In this document: positions 6,726 to 10,195 of the stretch, piece by piece | Layout of the letters: each line of letters opens with the position of its first letter | How positions within the stretch are numbered: the first letter of the stretch is position 1 | Assembly (NCBI GenBank): GCA_030617525.1 | Contig: JAUWVG010000044.1 | Location: 1 to 10,195 of the forward strand | From: Candidatus Aminicenantota bacterium | GTDB taxonomy: Bacteria > Acidobacteriota > Aminicenantia > Aminicenantales > Aminicenantaceae | Reading direction: 5' to 3' | Length of the DNA: 10,195 nucleotides | Notes under the pieces: model-generated | What the model was told of the DNA's origin: nothing | Databases searched by the model: none | What the model saw: the letters and a program-made list of their open reading frames with translations, nothing else | Program-made: the position numbers and the translations under genes

Positions 6726-7028
6726 CCCAATAATTTGCATTGAAGTCTTACTTAGCAATAATTACCGGTCAATCAACCTTTTGGAGAAACAGGAGGCTCC
6801 TGGCGCTTCATTACGATGTTGTTGATTGCAGAAGTTTAGCAAGTTTATTAGAGGACGGACATAAATAGGAATTGCTGAAATAATCAATTTTACGCCTCGC
6901 CCCTACAAAATATTTTTAACCCGAGAAACAAATAAGCCTAAAATCCACAGTTAGGCGAAACAAGCCCTCTATGGAGTATAAAAAAAGAAAATAGACACAA
7001 AAAATCCTCGCTTTATAAATATCATGAC
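6726..7028. other. Non-coding stretch with a possible gene remnant
   Basis: No intact gene is seen. A plus-strand frame from TTG at 6740 to TAG at 6868 reads 42 residues ending HYDVVDCRSLASLLEDGHK, which looks protein-like but is too short and lacks a ribosome-binding site, so it may be a decayed gene end. Small inverted repeats are CAGGAG-G-CTCCTG near 6790-6803 and GCCTAA (6936-6941) with TTAGGC (6951-6956). Neither has a T-tract, and no terminator for the SRPBCC gene was found. Confidence 0.4.
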
Positions 7029-7057
7029 TTGACACCGTTTAATGAGTTTGATAATTC
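7029..7057 (+). promoter_or_regulatory. Promoter candidate for the M14 peptidase gene
   Basis: TTGACA (7029-7034) is a perfect -35. GATAAT (7050-7055) or ATAATT (7051-7056) would be the -10 with a 15-16 nt spacer, slightly short. The leader to the ATG at 7137 would be about 75 nt and ends in a strong AAAGGAGGT (7124-7132) ribosome-binding site. Confidence 0.5.
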
Positions 7058-7136
7058 TCATGTCGCTTAAGGTCTTGGTCATAAAAATGTACTCTTTCTG
7101 CTTTTACTTTAATGGTTATGACAAAAGGAGGTTAAC

Positions 7137-9764
7137 ATGAGACGAAATCCTTTGTGTATTGTATTACTTTTCGCCATCTCCGCCATCTTGGCGGCAAACG
7201 CGACGGCGCAGTCGATCCCGTCGCCTGAGGAATTTTTCGGTTTCAAGATGGGTGCCGATGGAGAGCTTGTCCAATGGGACAAGGTCGTGGAGTACTTCAA
7301 CCTGCTTGCGGACCGTTCCGATCGCATCATCGTCCAAAATCTCGGTGAATCCACCGAGGGGAATCCATTTATTCTCGCAATAATCTCTTCGCCCGACAAC
7401 CTCAAAAACCTGGAAAAGTACCGTGAAATCAGCAAAAAATTGGCAGATCCGAGGGGACTCTCGGATCGGGAAATCCAAGATCTCATTAAAAACGGTAAAT
7501 TCGTCGGGGCGGTGTCGAGCTCCATTCATGCTTCCGAAGTCGGCGGTATCAATGGTTCATCGGAACAAGCCTATGAAATGGTCACGAGCAACGACCCCAC
7601 CAACACGTTGATACTCGATAACGTGATTTACCTGATGATCCCAAGTTTTAATCCCGACGGGGCGAAGATGATCGCCGACTGGTTCTACAAGTACAAAGGT
7701 ACTCAGTATAACAATACGCGTCTGCCCTATCTCTACCATCTCTACACGGGCCATGATAACAACCGTGATGCCTACATGCTCACGCAGGTGGAATCCCAGC
7801 ACTTTGCGAAAGTCATCTATCGAGATTGGATGCCCCAGGCCTACATCGATCATCACCACATGGGCAGCACAGGCGCCAGGTTCTATATCCCGCCCTACCT
7901 CGATCCGATACACACCAATGTTAGCCCTCTCCTCTACCGTGAGCACCAACTCTATGGTGCACACATGGCGGTGGCTCTGGAAAACGCGGGCAAGAGCGGT
8001 TTCGAGACCGGCGCGCCCTACACCGCATGGTGGCAGGCAGCATTTTGTATGGCAGGCAACTTTCACAACATCACATCCATGCTGACCGAATCGGCGAGTG
8101 CCAATTGGGCCGATCCTATCTACATTTTGCCGGACCAACTGGGGGGGACACGCGGCAGGCCCGAGTACAAGGCGCAAATGACTATGCCCCGACTTTGGCC
8201 GGGTGGCTGGTGGCGTTTCCGCGAAATCGTCGAGCAGCAGATGATATCAGCAAAAGCCATGTTGGAAGTGGGAGCCCGCTACCGGGAGACGTTGTTGGGG
8301 AATATGGTCCTGAAAGCACAGGAAAATATAAAGCTTGGTCAGAACGAACCCCCCTATGCTTTCATCATCCCCAAAGACCAGCACGACTTTCTCACCGCCG
8401 TTAAGCTCGTGAAGCTCTTCCAGATGAACGGAGTCGAAGTTCACCATCTCGATAAAGCCTACAAATACGGATCCTACATTTTTACACCGGGCAGCTACGT
8501 GATTTCCACGGCTCAACCGAAGCGTGTCTTCGTCAAGTCGTTCCTCGAACAGATCAACTATCCGGATAACACATGGACCCGGAGCCACGACGACAATTCA
8601 CCCATTCGCCCCTATGATTTGGCCGGTTATGCGCTAAACGAGCATATGGGTGTGGATGCCCTTCCTATAATGGAACCTCTTCGAAATATCTCCATGAGCG
8701 TTGCGAAGCCGTTCGTATCACCGCCCAACGGCACAGTTGAAGGAGGCGGAAACGGATATATTCTCGATCACAAATCCAACGACAGCATCAAAGCCATGAA
8801 CCGGCTATTGGCGAAAGGCTACGATGTGAGTTGGATTAAAGATGGCTTCACCCACGAGAACATGATCTACGCTCCTGGTGCGATCCTTGTCAAGGGCGGA
8901 GGAAGTCTCAAATCGGACCTGCAGGCTTTGGCTGATGAACTGGGACTTAGTTTCCAGGGTGCCCCCTCTAGAACAAGCGGAGCGACGATCGCACTCAAAG
9001 CACCACGGCTCGGGATGTACAAACGCTACGCGGGCGGCAACATGGATGAAGGCTGGACCAATTGGCTGCTCCAGGATTTCGATTTCACATTCACGTCGCT
9101 TTTTAACAAGGACATGAAAGCCTCGAGTCTCGCCCAAAACTACGATGTCATCATCATTCCGGATGATTCGGTCGATGCTATCATCGAGGGCCGTGGGAGG
9201 CGTCGCGGCGGCGGACAACAGAGTGATGAGGATATCCCCGAAGAATACCGGGGCGGTATCGGAGACAAGGGTGTGGAGAACCTCAAGACGTTTGTCAAAA
9301 ACGGAGGAACGCTTATTACCTTCAATGGTTCCTATGAGTTTGCCCAGAATCTTTTCCAGCTTCCCATCTCGGACACTTTGGAAGGTGTCCCGAGCAAGGA
9401 GTTCTGGTGCCCGGGTTCCACGCTCAATATCGCCGTGGACAACTCTCATCCGATCGCCTACGGCATGCCGCAAAACACAACGACTCTCTTCCGCTCAAGT
9501 CCGTCACTTCGGGTGTCCGCCATCGATAGCGGAGCCAACGTATCCGTTCCCGCCCGCTACCACGAACAGAACCTCCTGCAAAGCGGATGGTTGATCGGTG
9601 AGAAACACCTGTCCAATAGACCGGTTGTCATCGAGTTTCAAGTGGAAAAGGGGAAGGTCATTATTCTCGCTACGCCAGCGCAGTTCCGTGCCCAAATGCA
9701 TGGCACTTTCAAGTTCCTGTTCAACAGTATTTTTTATGGCGCTGCAGACGGGGCAGTTCGGTAA
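7137..9764 (+). CDS. Exported M14-family zinc carboxypeptidase-like protein
   Basis: A secreted metallopeptidase of 875 residues. Residues 1-25 are a signal peptide (ANATAQ end). The M14 domain spans about 45-370. Its zinc-site motif HxxE is HASE at 131-134, NPDG follows at 172-175, then HDNNRD at 206-211. The DHHH run at 238-241 carries the third zinc ligand, and TES at 317-319 holds the likely catalytic Glu318. M14 enzymes trim C-terminal residues or peptidoglycan peptides; the substrate here is unknown. After about residue 400 come further alpha/beta domains. The C-terminal part (about 665-870) resembles a class I amidotransferase-like domain, with NYDVIIIPDD and LKTFVKNGGTLITFNGS, interrupted by a basic GRGRRRGGG loop near 685. 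The ATG is fixed by AAAGGAGGT four nucleotides upstream and the signal peptide. The gene is GC-richer than its flanks. Repeat copy B begins 12 nt after its stop. Confidence 0.9.
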   Translation: MRRNPLCIVLLFAISAILAANATAQSIPSPEEFFGFKMGADGELVQWDKVVEYFNLLADRSDRIIVQNLGESTEGNPFILAIISSPDNLKNLEKYREISKKLADPRGLSDREIQDLIKNGKFVGAVSSSIHASEVGGINGSSEQAYEMVTSNDPTNTLILDNVIYLMIPSFNPDGAKMIADWFYKYKGTQYNNTRLPYLYHLYTGHDNNRDAYMLTQVESQHFAKVIYRDWMPQAYIDHHHMGSTGARFYIPPYLDPIHTNVSPLLYREHQLYGAHMAVALENAGKSGFETGAPYTAWWQAAFCMAGNFHNITSMLTESASANWADPIYILPDQLGGTRGRPEYKAQMTMPRLWPGGWWRFREIVEQQMISAKAMLEVGARYRETLLGNMVLKAQENIKLGQNEPPYAFIIPKDQHDFLTAVKLVKLFQMNGVEVHHLDKAYKYGSYIFTPGSYVISTAQPKRVFVKSFLEQINYPDNTWTRSHDDNSPIRPYDLAGYALNEHMGVDALPIMEPLRNISMSVAKPFVSPPNGTVEGGGNGYILDHKSNDSIKAMNRLLAKGYDVSWIKDGFTHENMIYAPGAILVKGGGSLKSDLQALADELGLSFQGAPSRTSGATIALKAPRLGMYKRYAGGNMDEGWTNWLLQDFDFTFTSLFNKDMKASSLAQNYDVIIIPDDSVDAIIEGRGRRRGGGQQSDEDIPEEYRGGIGDKGVENLKTFVKNGGTLITFNGSYEFAQNLFQLPISDTLEGVPSKEFWCPGSTLNIAVDNSHPIAYGMPQNTTTLFRSSPSLRVSAIDSGANVSVPARYHEQNLLQSGWLIGEKHLSNRPVVIEFQVEKGKVIILATPAQFRAQMHGTFKFLFNSIFYGAADGAVR

Positions 9765-9773
9765 CGTAGGAAG

Positions 9774-9786
9774 AGTAGGGGAGAGG
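9774..9786 (+). repeat. Exact 13-mer AGTAGGGGAGAGG, copy 3
   Basis: Third exact copy, starting 9 nt after the stop codon of the M14 gene. Here, unlike copies 1 and 2, it is clearly the 5' end of the longer repeat B, which suggests the motif is an end sequence of that repeat family. Confidence 0.75.
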
Positions 9787-9911
9787 GTTATTTAGCCTTC
9801 ACACAGCCTTAGAAGCTCGTTTTTGGGGATAAAATAAGGCTTTAAGATCTATTGTCGCACTTGTATTTGGCTTATTTCATTTAGTATGAGCAAGATTGCT
9901 TGGTCTGACCC
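9776..9911 (+). repeat. Dispersed ~137-bp repeat, copy B, after the M14 gene
   Basis: Aligns with 3942-4079 along its length. The 5' motif is TAGGGGAGAGG against TAGGGAAGAGG. The middle is variable over about 20 nt, then from CTTAGAAG (9808) the copies are about 90% identical, and the last 42 nt (9870-9911) are identical. Several of the differences are A/G transitions. It has no coding potential and no T-tract. It joins directly to the array of TGGTCTGACCCC motifs that follows. Confidence 0.75.
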
Positions 9912-9984
9912 CAGCTTGGACAGCTTGGGTATGGTCTGACCCCAGCTTGGATGCTTGAACATGACTTGGTCTGACCCCAGCTTG
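9901..9984 (+). repeat. Three copies of TGGTCTGACCCCAGCTTG
   Basis: Exact 18-mers at 9901-9918, 9932-9949 and 9967-9984, with start-to-start spacings of 31 and 35 nt. The gaps between copies contain further degenerate CTTG words. A related 11-mer ends copy A at 4068-4078. The complementary core TGGGGTCAGACCA recalls palindromic repeats described near REP-associated transposases in other bacteria; that comparison is from memory only, and no transposase is present in the window. Confidence 0.8.
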
Positions 9985-10000
9985 TCTTGTGAGATTGGGA

Positions 10001-10027
10001 CAGCTTGTGCAGCTTGTGCAGCTTGTT
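10001..10027 (+). repeat. 9-bp tandem repeat CAGCTTGTG x3
   Basis: Three head-to-tail 9-mers at 10001-10009, 10010-10018 and 10019-10027 (the last ends TT). A similar pair, CAGCTTGGA and CAGCTTGGG, lies at 9912-9929, so the AGCTTG tail of the 18-mers appears to have expanded by slippage. Confidence 0.7.
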
Positions 10028-10047
10028 AGCTTTTGCCAGATTGAATA

Positions 10048-10113
10048 TTCAGTCCTATGGGCTTAGAAGCCCGAATTAAGTGAGTTAAATAAAGTCCTTT
10101 GATCTAGTTTCTC
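10048..10113 (+). repeat. Partial dispersed repeat, copy C
   Basis: Shares GTCCTATGG and CTTAGAAGCCCGA with the 5' part of copy A (about 3964-3986), then continues with a weaker match (AAATAAAGTCCTTTGATCTA against AAATAAGGTTTTAAGATCTA). It lacks the 42-nt 3' block. It contains a perfect inverted repeat GGGCTT-AG-AAGCCC (10059-10072), imperfect in A and B. Confidence 0.6.
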
Positions 10114-10195
10114 CATTAACCGAATAAATATATGTTAAATTGAAACTTATTATTTATAGAAACGTTATATATAGTGAGAAAATAGTGGATTTTAA
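10114..10195. other. AT-rich tail, no gene seen
   Basis: Very AT-rich sequence with no coding frame of note. TTGAAA (10140-10145) and a TATATA run (10166-10172) could belong to a rightward promoter for a gene outside the window, but their spacing is too long to call. Confidence 0.3.

Noticed and set aside
6790..6803. CAGGAG-G-CTCCTG as terminator or operator
   Set aside because: The loop is a single base, no T-tract follows and no promoter element is nearby; likely chance.
6936..6956. Integron attC-like pair GCCTAA and GTTAGGC
   Set aside because: The two parts are only 21 nt apart, far shorter than attC sites; the outer core lacks the AAC end, and there is no integrase or cassette structure.
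8805..9473. Long minus-strand frame opposite the M14 gene
   Set aside because: It lies wholly opposite a well-supported gene with clear M14 motifs and signal peptide; it has no ribosome-binding site or family motif and is an artefact of codon bias.
9901..9984. CRISPR-like array of three 18-mers
   Set aside because: Only three units, spacers of 13 and 17 nt made of related CTTG-rich sequence, and no cas genes; a related repeat end also occurs at 4068.

Overview
This is a bacterial window, probably from a diderm accessory region rich in secreted proteins. Three proteins have clear N-terminal signal sequences: a PHP-domain metallohydrolase, a CubicO-type serine hydrolase and an M14 peptidase. 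A large M14 peptidase with a class I amidotransferase-like C-terminus, next to a secreted CehA/McbA-like PHP protein, recalls Acidobacteriota, Aminicenantota and similar phyla. That is an impression from protein style only; there is no rRNA, tRNA or marker gene to support it. Base composition is mosaic: the ICMT-like gene and the M14 gene are GC-richer, while hicAB, the SRPBCC gene and most intergenic DNA are visibly AT-rich.

Layout. 1-420 (+): 3' part of an integral-membrane ICMT-family methyltransferase, open at the window edge. 458-2941 (-): secreted PHP metallohydrolase, convergent with it, with its own promoter and a perfect dyad at 2979-3029. 3030-3268: non-coding. 3269-3929 (+): a complete HicA/HicB toxin-antitoxin module with a dyad over the -35 of its promoter. 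3942-4079: a dispersed repeat just after hicB. 4087-4117: an intrinsic terminator for the leftward unit. 4220-5635 (-): a serine hydrolase (TTG start, strong Shine-Dalgarno) followed by a small unknown gene broken by a frameshift. 5888-6109 (+): the N-terminal stub of an esterase gene that has lost the rest. 6210-6725 (+): an SRPBCC protein. 6726-7136: non-coding, with the promoter of the next gene. 7137-9764 (+): the M14 peptidase. 9774-10195: a dense repeat cluster and AT-rich tail without genes.

The genes do not form an obvious pathway. They look like independent cargo: two extracytoplasmic hydrolases, a peptidase, a small ligand-binding fold protein and a mobile-type toxin-antitoxin pair, alongside two gene remnants. 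The feature most worth following is a set of short dispersed repeats. A motif AGTAGGGGAGAGG occurs exactly three times, with two 11-base exact and one degenerate copy besides. A roughly 137-bp element lies 12-13 nt after the stop codons of both hicB and the M14 gene and ends in TGGTCTGACCC. Downstream of the M14 gene that end motif is repeated three times as an 18-mer and grades into a 9-bp tandem repeat. This looks like an uncharacterised repeat family that settles at gene 3' ends; no mechanism can be assigned from the sequence alone.
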